64,000 nt of DNA from Spisula solida. Lineage: Eukaryota; Mollusca; Bivalvia; Venerida; Mactridae. Positions 25,542-37,200 of this stretch are shown here, piece after piece (the first letter of the stretch is position 1; every line of letters begins with the position of its first letter). Under the pieces are notes generated by a model. It saw only the letters and a program-made list of their open reading frames with translations, ran no database searches and was not told where the DNA came from. The position numbers and the translations under genes were made by a program. Location: NCBI GenBank assembly GCA_947247005.1, contig OX365962.1:6483201-6547200 (forward strand), in the 5' to 3' direction.

Positions 25542-25784
25542 TTTTAATGTTTGACTTTGACCCAAAATCCTACTTTCGTTTTCAGGTAAAAATGGAAATC
25601 CCCGTTAGGGCTATGTATAAAACACTATCGAATATATTTCGACGCCACGTTTAAAGGTCGGATCAACCGTGAAAAAATTGAGGACATATTATTGTAAACA
25701 TTAAGAATGGATACAACAGTAAATAAATAAATCTTTGAATTGAATTGAATTGACAGTATCATGATTTAATCCGTTGATATATTG

Positions 25785-26584
25785 GTTAACCAAAGAAGAG
25801 TGAATCTCGATATTACATAATACAGTTAACCAAAGAAGAGTGAATCTCGATATTACATAATACAGTTAACCAAAGAAGAGTGAATCTCGATATTACATAA
25901 TACAGTTAACCAAAGAAGAGTGAATCTCGATATTACATAATACAGTTAACCAAAGAAGAGTGAATCTCGATATTACATAATACAGTTAACCAAAGAAGAG
26001 TGAATCTCGATATTACATAATACAGTTAACCAAAGAAGAGTGAATCTCGATATTACATAATACAGTTAACCAAAGAAGAGTGAATCTCGATATTACATAA
26101 TACAGTTAACCAAAGAAGAGTGAATCTCGATATTACATAATACAGTTAACCAAAGAAGAGTGAATCTCGATATTACATAATACAGTTAACCAAAGAAGAG
26201 TGAATCTCGATATTACATAATACAGTTAACCAAAGAAGAGTGAATCTCGATATTACATAATACAGTTAACCAAAGAAGAGTGAATCTCGATATTACATAA
26301 TACAGTTAACCAAAGAAGAGTGAATCTCGATATTACATAATACAGTTAACCAAAGAAGAGTGAATCTCGATATTACATAATACAGTTAACCAAAGAAGAG
26401 TGAATCTCGATATTACATAATACAGTTAACCAAAGAAGAGTGAATCTCGATATTACATAATACAGTTAACCAAAGAAGAGTGAATCTCGATATTACATAA
26501 TACAGTTAACCAAAGAAGAGTGAATCTCGATATTACATAATACAGTTAACCAAAGAAGAGTGAATCTCGATATTACATAATACA
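25785..26584. repeat. 40-bp perfect tandem repeat, 20 copies
   Basis: The unit is GTTAACCAAAGAAGAGTGAA followed by TCTCGATATTACATAATACA. It is repeated for 800 bp with no differences that I can see by eye. It lies about 240 bp upstream of the start codon of TRIM-like gene 1, on that gene's 5' side. There are no unique spacers, so it is not a CRISPR array. Confidence 0.97.
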
Positions 26585-26951
26585 CAAACTACTCGTATTT
26601 TATTATGATTGGTCGGATTCAGTTTTGTGTCTGTCTCTGCGTAACATCCGCACTGATCACAGCAATTACCCCCCTTGGTATTTAGAAGAAATCTGATTAA
26701 TATAAATAGACCTCGGTTTTGGGGTTCCTGGATAGAAAACCTGAGCGACGATTTCAACAAAATAATAGGAAATCCTAAAGTAAACTAAACATGTATTCGC
26801 TTCCCGGTAGACTGCGACGAATGTACGTTTTAAAAGTAGCAATGTAGCCAGACATATTTATGCTAGTGTTAATCACGTAAAAAGGTAGTAAACATCGGAC
26901 AGGGATGACAGCACTAACAGAAACATCAAAGCGCGAAAAGCACAAACAGAA
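26585..26951. other. No recognisable feature
   Basis: Unique sequence between the 40-bp array and the CA-rich tract. The minus-strand frame here starts inside the array and is not supported. Confidence 0.35.
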
Positions 26952-27256
26952 GAACATGCACATGCACACAAACACACACACACAAACACACGCATACACA
27001 AACACACACATACACAAACACACACGTACACAAACACACACACAAACACACACATATACGAACACACACATACACACACCCACACATATGCAAACACATA
27101 CATATACAAACACACTCATACCCAAACACATACATATACACTCACACACATACACAACTACACATATACAAACAAACACACACATACACAAACACACACA
27201 TACACACATACACAAACATACACAAACATACACAAGCACACACAAACACACACATG
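26952..27256. repeat. CA-rich microsatellite (ACACAAACACACACAT)
   Basis: About 300 bp of interrupted CA repeat with CAAACACACACATA motifs. The Cys/Val-rich minus-strand and Thr/His-rich plus-strand frames are artefacts of it. Confidence 0.95.
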
Positions 27257-27649
27257 CACGTTACACTGTCCAACACAAAGCATAACAAGAAAATGAATCT
27301 AAACCGCTACAAGTCAGGTATCAAAATTGTCCTAAACATTTTAGAATCACTGTTAAATGGAATAACAGTGAAGCTGCATTAATTAAGATTCATGATAATC
27401 AATAAAAAAGAACAATAAGTAAAGGGATAAAGAAAAAAGAAAGTCCAAAAACGTATAGCTCCATACAATAATTTTAAAAGTCAACCGATCGAAAAGCTTG
27501 TTTATTTTTTTGTTCATACCGTGCACGTATTTCTATAGAAACCCAACATCAACGTGAACATCCGCATCCTGATAGTGAAGACAAATCGGGATCCCTCGGA
27601 TCCCTCGGACATTAGGATTGGGTCTCACTGAGCATTTTTTGCCCGGGCG

Positions 27650-27934
27650 ATGAACTCCCGACTGAAATTAAAGAGCTATCAGGATATCAGGAGCAGGTTC
27701 CTCGTGTCCAGAGAAACCTTCGGGGACGTCATGAGACAGTTTGTTATAACAGAAGGAATTGTGATTAATCGGATGGTATCGGAACAGATCCGGAGAACAT
27801 CGCCCGATGTGGAACATAAGCTTTACGCTGTTTCATTTTTCATAGTTTCTGTTTCAAACGTTGCATTTGATGTTCCAAGATCTCTCCCCTTTACTAACAG
27901 AATGAATGCTCAAAATTCATACCGGTGTCTGTGA
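27650..27934 (+). other. Possible coding fragment of unknown identity
   Basis: The first 65 codons of this frame have protein-like composition (SYQDIRSRFLVSRETFGD and VSEQIRRTSPDVEHKLYA), after which it becomes Phe/Val-rich and less convincing. I see no convincing acceptor or donor pair and do not recognise a family. It could be an exon fragment, an old transposon relic, or chance. Confidence 0.2.
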
Positions 27935-29210
27935 CCTGGAGCACTTTCAATTTTTATCATTTGTCGAAAGATATTGACACGGTGTTGGGATAAGTCCCTT
28001 AAAATGAAACATACGTTACTGTCGCCACGTTAGATATTCAACTTTATGATCCCACTACATATATAATCTGTTTTGGGCTGCGGTTTTTATGTTCCCAATT
28101 TAATGTATCGTATGAAGTGAGCTTGTTCATGTGATGGCAACTTTATATTGAATGAAGTTCATGTTGAGAAACCAGTTCAAAATGTTCGCCAAACTTGTTT
28201 AATAATTGCACAGTGTATCTTTCGATGTATGTGACAATCGTTTGTAGTGCATATGTTTCAATTATTGTTTCATCAAACAGTAGTTTAAATGCTAGAAAAT
28301 GATAAAATATCACTTTTACGATGTGCAATAACTTAATTTTGAAAATATTTTTTTCTTCAAAAAATTAACAGAGCATATAAGACTGAAACATACGTTACCA
28401 TAGTTTAAGAGAAAGCATAGCGTACAACACATGTTATAAACATTATAATAAGTAGATAAGGTCATACTCATTACACTCTCAGATGATTGGGATCTACATT
28501 GAAACGCATCGGTATGGTAATGTTGGAGGGTTAAAAAGTTAAAAACAAACATACGTTACGAAACTAATGTACTGAAGGAGGTTCCGACGCTCAAAACAGT
28601 GATGTACGGTTAGTGTACGGGTACTGTACGGATTTTTATAACAGGTGACATTTTACATTACATGGCTGTAATGTTTAAAATAGGTTGGGCTGACAATATT
28701 GCTGATTGTTGACATATTTAAAAACGATTTTAACCCTTAATTACCAAGCGTCAAGCAAGCGCTCCTTGAGAATGTTGTAGATCACTGGATCTTTAACTAT
28801 TATTTTAAGCATACATATCATACTATGCTTAAATCAACAAACACTGTATATTTAAACATAATCCTGCGTATACACCCACAAAGTCTCCAATCTGTTTGAA
28901 GGCGTGCGATTGCTTTATCAGCTGAGTGTGATGTCTCAAAATCATGTTTATGGAAGCATAATTACCACATCATTAAATAAATAAAACAACAAAAATAAAT
29001 ATAAATAATGAATAAAATATGTTTAAACTAACCAGACCCATTGATCCACTCACCTTCTTCGCCTACTAGTTGATATACCATTACTTACTTAATGTTGTCA
29101 TGTTAAGTCGGTTCTCTTTTCTGTATGTTTGGTGATTATACGACTTGAAGCTTATTTGTCCTGATACTGTATAAATATTAAATGAAGATTCCAGTGGGTA
29201 CTGGTTAGAG
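27935..29210. other. No recognisable feature
   Basis: AT-rich sequence in which AACATACGTTAC occurs three times (about 28008, 28387 and 28547). A good minus-strand donor at about 29054 has no matching acceptor with an open frame. Confidence 0.35.
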
Positions 29211-29350
29211 GTTAATACACGACACAGCCGGGCAGGAAGGCGATAATCCGCCCGGAAAATGAATAATCACCTCGAGGGCTTCAGCCCGAGGGTGATTATT
29301 CATACCGGGCGGATTATCAACTTCCGGCCAGGCTCTGAAGTGTATTAAAG
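29211..29350. mobile_element. Whole-length hairpin element (GATAATCCGCCCGG arms)
   Basis: GTTAATACACGACACAGCC...GATAATCCGCCCGG at the left is matched in inverse at the right (CCGGGCGGATTATC...GTGTATTAAAG). The centre CACCTCGAGGG..CCCGAGGGTG also pairs, so almost all 140 bp can fold. A related GGACCGGGCGGATAGG lies at 29595. Confidence 0.7.
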
Positions 29351-29764
29351 TCTTTAATACAATTGTTCGATTTCATAATAATTATCTATGGAGACCGAAT
29401 AACGTAAATATTACTGATGTAGATGCACACTAAGGTTGAAACCAATAAAATGCTCTAAGAGTAAATAAAACTGGCAGAGAAATCTTGAATATGAGCAACG
29501 TAACGTCATTTTGGCTCCGACGTGACGTCACGTTTACATGGATAACGTAACGTGCGCCCGTTCAACCGGTCCGATTATGATTATGAGGTTGCGGACCGGG
29601 CGGATAGGCGATAATCAATCACGTGATGACCATAATCAGCCGCAAATAGGCTCATTTTTGTTACTATATATAGTGTATTAATTTGTGTTTATCTCTATTG
29701 TGTATGTTAAACGTCTCATGATTTACATAGGTTACTAAAGTGGTAAAACATCGGACAGAGAGGG
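29351..29764. other. GC-richer spacer with CCGGGCGGATA fragment
   Basis: Contains a partial relative of the preceding hairpin and ACGTGACGTCACG near 29520. No gene is seen. Confidence 0.35.
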
Positions 29765-30440
29765 CAGCAACGTAAAATCAAAGTTGTCACCTTGTGGAAC
29801 GTCAACTTTAATTATTTTGTATCTCTTTATAAATCTTAATTGTGGCCTTTAGGAAAGTCAACTTTAATTCTTTTTTTATCTCTTTATAAGATCATAGTTG
29901 TGACCTTGTGTGTCTTTAGGTATATGCCTCTCATATATTCATGTCGTGTTTTGCTATTTTCTAAACGGACTATGCATCTTCCTCACTCTTGCTCTGTACA
30001 CCCTATCCACTCAACCATTTTCTTTCTGTTCTGCAGCTTTAGTTTATCTCGCCGATGTTCTTTCTAACGTTGCTATGCATATTTCGTTCTTCGTCTTTTA
30101 AATACCCATATTACTTCCGTGATATCCGTGATATGTCATCCCACTCTCTAATCACTCCATCTTTCTCTCTTGTTTATTATTACTCTATTGTCACATCTTG
30201 TGCGTGTACACGCACTCACTCTTTTGCATTTATGTTGCTAAATATTGTCAGTTTGTTGTGTCATTGTATAAAGTGTGTATTGCATATTGATGTTCTCGTG
30301 GGCCATGTGGCCTTTTGAATTTGAAATTAACTTCTTCTTCAAAGTCAAATTTAATTCTTTTTTATCTCTTTATAAAATAATAGTTGTGACCTTGTGGAAC
30401 GCTAACTTTAATTATTTTTATCTCTTTATAAATTCATAGG
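29765..30440 (+). mobile_element. ~60-bp repeat split by a dispersed element with TTCTTCTTC tail
   Basis: Units containing ACTTTAATTATTTTNTATCTC, TTTATAAA and GTTGTGACCTTGTGG occur at 29785-29905 and again at 30340-30440. Between them is a segment ending GGCCATGTGGCCTTTTGAAT and AACTTCTTCTTC. Its 3' end matches the minus-strand sequence at 37624-37715, so I infer a retroposed element with a microsatellite tail. No reverse transcriptase is present. Confidence 0.5.
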
Positions 30441-31087
30441 TTTTTTTGTATGTAACGTATGATAAATATAGTGAAACATATTCCTCAAAGTCCTACAAGT
30501 CAATGTGAAACACTTTATACTGTATATTATAAATGCAACAGTGCCAAATTTTAAGCACCGATGATATATCGCATGATTCACATCACACGATGTGGAGCTT
30601 GCAATATCATTAGTGCTTAATTGTCTAAAATCTTCTAAATTATTCTCATTGAGATAGTGCTTTGTGTAAATTGTTATTACTCTAGTTACATACTAGTACA
30701 TTCCAAAGTGAAATCATATAGATATTATGTAAGATTCGACGCAAGGAAAAACATGATACCAAAAACTCCAAAAGGACCAAAATTAACTTAGAGCCTGGAG
30801 GAGAACATGTGCCGATTTGCAACCACATTTATTTTATTCATTTTACCTATCTAAAATTACCAACATTGGCTTAGAACATTGATATTTGCAACCACACTCT
30901 AATAACCAAACTCTAATCTTCAGACTAACGTGAAACAATTGGTGTCTATATTTAATCGAACGCATTGCACGAGATTAACTGAAACAATATCCGAGTGTTT
31001 GTTCTCTATATGCCTTGCTTTGTATTATAGAGTGGTGTGGTGGTAAAACGGCGGACCCAGTGCTGGTGACGTCACGCAGTTGTTATC
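30441..31087. other. No gene; imperfect palindrome near 30555-30625
   Basis: AAGCACCGATGATATATCGC and GCAATATCATTAGTGCTTAA are loosely inverted. The remainder is unique. Confidence 0.35.
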
Positions 31088-31592
31088 ACACGTCGTCGCC
31101 CGAGAACCATAGTGTTCTATCGTCATTTTTGCCAAAAATGGGTATTATAAACCGTTGAAAGCTCTCGATGAGAGCTATGTCACAGTGACCTTGTTCTCTT
31201 TCGGGAACATCTTCACATTTAGATATCAACAGATCCATTTTGTTCTATCTGCAATTTTCATTTTTGTTTCTTGAGAACCAAAGTGTTCTATCTGCTTTTT
31301 TTGACCAATGGATTGCTCCCATCAAGTTACGTGATGTAAGCTAAATTTGTTGTATAATGTTCTATCTGCAGAAGACCGATTTTAAGTGTGTATGTTTGAA
31401 TCAACGATTCTTCATGATAATTGGGAGTGTTCCGGAGATCTACATAAACAAAGCACATACCAATTTCTGTTAGAACTCGTTTACAAACAAAAGAGTTGTA
31501 AAGGCTTTTAAAGCCCTGAATCTTAAAACCTGATTTTCTCGAAATCAGGAAAAAGACACATAGAACACTATGGTTCTCGGGCGACGACGTGT
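31088..31592. mobile_element. Element with perfect 33-bp inverted repeats
   Basis: 31088-31120 (ACACGTCGTCGCCCGAGAAC then CATAGTGTTCTAT) is repeated exactly in inverse at 31560-31592. The inner motif GAGAACCAAAGTGTTCTATC recurs at 31271. The spacer has no transposase. I infer a non-autonomous DNA transposon or MITE. Confidence 0.72.
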
Positions 31593-32284
31593 TGGAGAAC
31601 ATTGTTCCATCATTAATGTTGTCCATCATATCAGGCCTGATTCTAGGCACTTTAATCATGTCAACCGCCTAATTCAAAATTACTTCATTTAATAATGGAT
31701 GAAGCCATGAAATTTGTTGTTTTGCAGATAAAAAATTCTGTTTTGTGAAATTGCCTGTAAATTGAACTGAATTGCCTGTAAGTCTGTACTGGAACAAACA
31801 TGCCTGTAATTACAGGCGCAATGCCTGAAAAACGGCAGGCCTTGGATATTAACAGAGATAAAAGTCGGAGTCTGTTTGTGTAAATGTTAGGAGTTTATTA
31901 TCTAAATGCTTACTGAGACAGGCTAATGGGTTACATGATAATAATATGCCAAATATATATAAATACATAGTCCTGAAATAATCAGAATAAACCGAATAGG
32001 ATCGTAGTCTTCGCAAACAAAATTCATTTATTCTACCCTCGGCTTGAGTTCAGATGAAGTATTGCTGGAGACTGTCCGTTCACATCTACACAAACACAAC
32101 TGCAATTATAAGACGAAGAAATTAATTATACCTCACGTGACCTCTCAATGTATTTTCCCCATAGACCTTCCGTGTGATATTTTGTTCGATCACTATGTGA
32201 AATTTTGTTCGATCACTACAAGTAAAACGAGGCTGGGGTATTTTTAGAAATTTGTACTATTTAAGTCCGGAAAACACCCTGCTA
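31593..32284. other. No gene; GCCTGTAATTACAGGC cluster at 31750-31850
   Basis: TGCCTGTAA or its inverse recurs several times, giving a minus-strand frame of about 50 codons at 31669-31825. I do not accept it as an exon. Confidence 0.35.
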
Positions 32285-32422
32285 GAGAGTCTCCGTATGC
32301 TATTTATATGTTTGGGTATATCTAACATGTTATTTTTAGTAAATCTTGTCGATTTTAACCGTTGAAACTGACAAAATTTACTAAAAATAGCACAAAATCA
32401 TTAGAAACTTATACGGACTGAG
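32285..32422. mobile_element. Short inverted-repeat element
   Basis: Outer ends GAGAGTCTCCGTAT and ATACGGACTGAG, and inner arms TATTTTTAGTAAATCTTGTC and GACAAAATTTACTAAAAATA, are inverted. Confidence 0.6.
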
Positions 32423-32477
32423 ATTGCTTACATTTGTTGATATTTTATTTCGCAAAATGGTTATAATTTTGTTCGGT

Positions 32478-32615
32478 ATAATAAAATAAATAACACATGG
32501 CTGCTCGGGTGACAGTAAATAATACCAACCCTTGAATAGTCATATCTATATAACTATTCTCGGCTTGGTATTATTTACTATCACCCTCGCAGCCATGTGT
32601 TATTTATATAATAAC
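32478..32615. mobile_element. Hairpin MITE (ATAACACATGGCTGC arms)
   Basis: AAATAACACATGGCTGCTCG, GGTGACAGTAAATAATACCA and GAATAGTCATA pair with the inverse ATAACTATTC, TGGTATTATTTACTATCACC and CGCAGCCATGTGTTATTT across nearly the whole element. Confidence 0.75.
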
Positions 32616-33123
32616 ATATATAAAAAATGCAATATTCCATAAGGGCCTAAAACCAGGGATGAGTATTGCCTACATCGACTGTCTCATGTTGGATTATTTA
32701 TCTCCGACATAAATAAACTACTCAGTAATTTTGTTATTTAGCTCAATGAATAGTGACTGTTGTCAGTCCTACATTGTATCATGTAAAAGTCTATGGTCAG
32801 TTGGTACGCATGTATCAGTGTAAAAAGTAAGTTGCAGCTACATAATAAGACCAAAAAACAGGGGTTAAAGTTTAATATCAGAAACAATGTGTTCGTAAAT
32901 ATGTTTTATTGGCGAGCGTACTGATTCAATGTAGTGTTTACCCTACTCTACTTTCGCTTTGACAAATATGCCAAAATCACGAAATATTCAAAATAAAAAA
33001 GATTCACATCTTCACCTAGTTATATACAATGCCTTTAAACTTAATACGATTATTCAAGTTTCTTTTTTTCAAGGCATATCACCAGATCCAGTAAAAACAC
33101 CAAGTTCTTTCTCGTTTTCTTTT
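32616..33123. other. No recognisable feature
   Basis: AT-rich. The plus-strand frame at 32959 runs into the MITE at 33124 and is not supported. Confidence 0.35.
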
Positions 33124-33244
33124 GCTGGGTTAGAATGGGAAGGTCGTAAGTACAAAATCGATATTTTTAGAAACCAAGAAATATGCATGAGTCTTATATT
33201 GTCGTAAGTCGCACTTACGACCTTCTCATTCTAAGCCGGCGATT
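33124..33244. mobile_element. MITE family F, short copy
   Basis: GCTGGGTTAGAATGGGAAGG then TCGTAAGTAC is inverted as TTACGACCTTCTCATTCTAA then GCCGGC. Related ends are at 35398-35630 and near 41900-41925. Confidence 0.7.
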
Positions 33245-34251
33245 TGAGAGTATCATTTTGGTCCACGTAATCATTTAGTGGTTCATGCCCTGTATTCAAT
33301 AGTATTTAGTCAGACAATATGGCGACGTTTTCGTGAGCGTTTGGCGTTTATTGGTTAGGTCACCCCAAGGTCACTGGCCGAGCGAAAATCAATAATGACT
33401 ATGTTGTTTATTGATAAGCAAAAATAGAATCATGAACAACATATGACGTTTATTTATATAGTTTGATAGATTTGACCTGCGATTGGTGAAACCTCGCGGT
33501 AACCATCGTAATACACTGTAATAAGGGATGTTTTTGTGTGTTTGCAAATGCTTAACAGGTGATTAACGAATGAATGTCGTATAAGTTGTTAATATTCCAG
33601 GACAAATATGTCAAACCTATATGTTACCTATTCTGCCAGGTGTTATGCTTATGACCAGCCAATTGATAAACGTTCATACATTCGCAATACGTCACGTGGT
33701 CGTTTGTACGAATAGTAATGTTACCCCATCCCCAATACTTTAGTTTAATCTAAGAAATTATCAACAACAAAAACAAATTCAAAAATGTATTATTCTTCAA
33801 AAGTTAATTAAGATAATAGGCTGTCAGTCTTAGAAAATCAAGTGTATATATCTGAATCAACTACATCAAGAGTATATATGGATTAATTTTACTACATATA
33901 CATGACCATATCTTAAGTCTATGTTACAATGGATAAGTTGTCTGAGAATGGTGATTATTATTATATGGATTAAATTTACATGCATATAATATAAAATATA
34001 ACTTGACGTATTTACAATGAATAAATGCACATAAGAATCACTTTGTATAAAAATGAAGTATTTTGCTGTTAAGGGGTGTGTGTGAATAGCAAGAGGGTCT
34101 AGGGGGTCCTGGTTAGCTCACATAACGGCAGATGAAGGACCGAGGTCCCTTTTAGATCACTTAATTATAATTTCCAGTACCTTCTCCCTACTGCTTAAGT
34201 ATAAAAAATATTCCATGAACCTAACACAAAAATAAAAACGTTGGCCTTATA
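33245..34251. other. 3' flank of gene B
   Basis: Includes repeat-like CTAGGGGGTCCTGGTTAGCTC at 34099. AATAAA on the minus strand appears near 33450, but no poly(A) site can be assigned. Confidence 0.4.
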
Positions 34252-34292
34252 CTAACCTCCGTCAGCTTCCGCGCGATTTCGTAATGCTTCCA
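34252..34292 (-). CDS. Gene B terminal exon
   Basis: Acceptor ATATTTTCAG. Encodes VEALRNRAEADGG and then TAG. The stop overlaps a donor-like GGAG/GTTAGT, but no downstream exon is needed. Confidence 0.65.
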
Positions 34293-37200
34293 CTGAAAAT
34301 ATAAAACGTTTGCCTTGTAAAAAGTGTTGGGGTTATTAAAAATAAAATAGAAGTCATATTCGCGTATTCGTGATTAAAAACATAATAGTGTCGAATACTT
34401 TTGACCTGTCGCTAATTAATCCCCGTGTGTTTTCGTGTTTGTACAGAAAGAATGTTTTGGTGAGTTGAAATAACAACGGATAAACGAACATCAAAAGAGT
34501 GTGCGTTCTTGGCAAATATCAAACGATAGTATTGAGATATGGAGGGAGGATGTTTCAATACGCCAATATATGTAGTAAAGGACTAAAATAGTTGTTTTAT
34601 TATTTGCTTTCAATGGATTATGGAGATTTTTCAGTGAAAATAACAGTAAAATAACAGTGAAAATAACAGTGAAAAATAACACTTTGTTATTTTCAATGTT
34701 TTAGAAGCTGGTTTCAGAATCGTGCAGAAAAAGAAACGTAACGTCAACGGCGCCGGGCTTTAAAATATGCATTACGTCATCATGACGTCATAATTCTCAC
34801 GTCGTGACGTTCTAATTTCGACGTGATTTTTCCATTAAAGACAATTACGGCACATATTTAAAAGGAATTGGGGCATATAATAAACAGAACATTTGTGGAT
34901 TTTTGGTGTAAGATCAATTTTATTTCACTCGTGATCTCAAAAAATTAAATATTGATTTTCTGTGATCACTCGGTGAAATAAAATTCGATCTTACACCAAA
35001 ATCAACAAATATCCTCTATATACATGTAATACTGGATATGTTGTATATTCTTATCGTACCTTGCTGCATATCACCCATCATACTGCGTGGTGCGTAAACT
35101 GTAAAAACACAACAATAATATTTTAAATTAGGTTTGATTGATAATACTGCAAACTCGGTATTTTTCGTGGGGGTATTTTTTGTTGATTTCGTCGTTGAAC
35201 TCAACCGCGAAATCTAATCCCCCACGATTACTCTATTTCCCGAATACTGACCAAGGGTTTCTTCTTTGACATGTTTTGCAATCCATGAAGTAACGACTGC
35301 ATGAAATTCTACAATATACGAAATTTAAAGCGCACTAATATAGGTGATTTGATAGTCTGTGTAATTTATCGAGGTCGATTGAAAAGATTACCATTTTATC
35401 GCTGGCTTAGAATGAGAAAGTTGTACTACTTATGACTTTATAAGAATCGTGCATATTTACAATCTACATTACAAGGCCCTTCTTATGAGCATATTTTCAT
35501 GAAAATCGGAACTGGTCATGCTGACAAAACCGATGTTGACAAAGTTTGTTTCTCCATAGTAAAGAGTAGTTTTCAGACAGTTTTTTCTTGTTTTCTCAAA
35601 AAATTGATTTTCTCATTTCAAGCCAGCGATATATTGTATATATACACGTAGTTTGCACATACAGTGGGATACAAACCCCTACTGCACGGCGCCATCAACC
35701 AGCAATGCGAAGTACAAAATGTTTTTTTTATATTTCATTTCTTAAATGACATACGTTTTGACGTCAGCTTTCTTATGAAAAAGGCAGGGGTATGAGTGCT
35801 TCCACTCACGATCTAAAAGCGGGTCGCCAGATTTGACGGCACGCGCGCTAGCCATTAACATACAGAGACTCACAGGTAGTATCGAAATAGGTATAATGTG
35901 AAAAAAATAAGAACCGCACAGCAATAGAAATAAATTGTGACTTACCTAAATCAGGGGTATCCGGTGTGTTAGGGTCTGAAAAGAAAGATGAAATTATTGT
36001 ACTGTGTTTTTTGTTTGTCTTAATACGAAAATATTTCATTTAAAACATGTACTATGGCTATGCAGTATAGCAAATGAGTGTCCAAGAATTTGGACTATTT
36101 TTGTTGGAAGTTTGCTTAAAAGACATTGGATATGTTGTTGATACGACCATAGTACCGTTATATTTGAAGAGTAATGCAACTTAAGTACAAGTACATGTGT
36201 ACTAAAATGCAACAAAATATTGATATATCTCTATACAGAATAGGGACAACCTTTTTGGAACGAAGAAATGTTATGGATTTTTTTATATTGACGATAGTGA
36301 TGGTAGTTAACAGAAATGAACATAATGAAACAGAAGTGACGAAATGAAACAGAAGTGAACGAAATGAACGAAATGAACGAAATGAAACAGAATGAACGAA
36401 ATGAAATTGAAGTGAACGAAAAAAAAACTGAATGGAACTAAATGAAATGAAACAGAAGTGAACGAAATGCAATTGAAGGGAATGAAATGAAACTGGAGTG
36501 AACGAAATGAAATGAAACTGAAGTGAACGAAATGAAACAGAATGGAACATAATGAAACTGGAGTGAAAGAAATTGAACGGAAGGAAGTGAAAAAGAACGG
36601 TACTGTCGAAATTGAACTGGAGTGAACGAAATGAAACTGGAGTGAACGAAATGAAACAGAATGGAACAGAATGAAACTGGAGTGAACGAAATTGAACACA
36701 ACGAAATGAGAAAGTACGGAACTGTCGAAATGGAACTGAAGTGAACGAAATGAAATTGACCGGAACGGAAGGAAAAATAACGGAACTGACAAAATGAAGC
36801 ACAAGTAAGCAAAATGAAACAGAACGAAACCGATTTATATTTTTCTTTATTATCAAATTGGGCATGACTTCAGGAACCGAAAACCACTTTACTTTAACAT
36901 ACCCGGACGATCAAATAACATCGTCGTTCCATGTGCTGGAATCCCGGCAACTTGTAAACCAGCTGGGATGGGCGCCGATACCGCCGGTAACGCCGACACT
37001 GCTGGCATTGAGGCTTGTACCGCCGACCGCACACTTGTTGGTAGACGCTGGTCTAAAATAAATGCTGTAGTTCTTGGTCTAAAACAAAATAACGATGATA
37101 TATATTCATGTAAAGGCACGATATGTACATTTGTATAACAAATATTAGAAATTTATTTACGTGAAATGCGCATGCGTACAGTCTGGAGATATTTATCTTG

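Noticed and set aside
25785..26584. CRISPR array
   Set aside because: The 40-bp units are contiguous without unique spacers, and the genome is eukaryotic.
26775..27285. Cys/Val-rich and Thr/His-rich frames
   Set aside because: They come from the CA microsatellite.
29054..29085. Minus-strand ATG frame ending at a good GTGAGT donor
   Set aside because: Only nine codons, no signal peptide, and no downstream exon in a matching phase was found.
31669..31825. Minus-strand open frame after a TTTTTCAG acceptor
   Set aside because: It is made largely of GCCTGTAATTACAGGC repeats and lies beyond the gene B stop codon. No evidence ties it to a gene.
36158..36865. Minus-strand frames of 124 to 235 residues rich in Phe and Ser
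   Set aside because: They are translations of the 20-bp GAACGAAATGAAAC array, in an intron of gene B.
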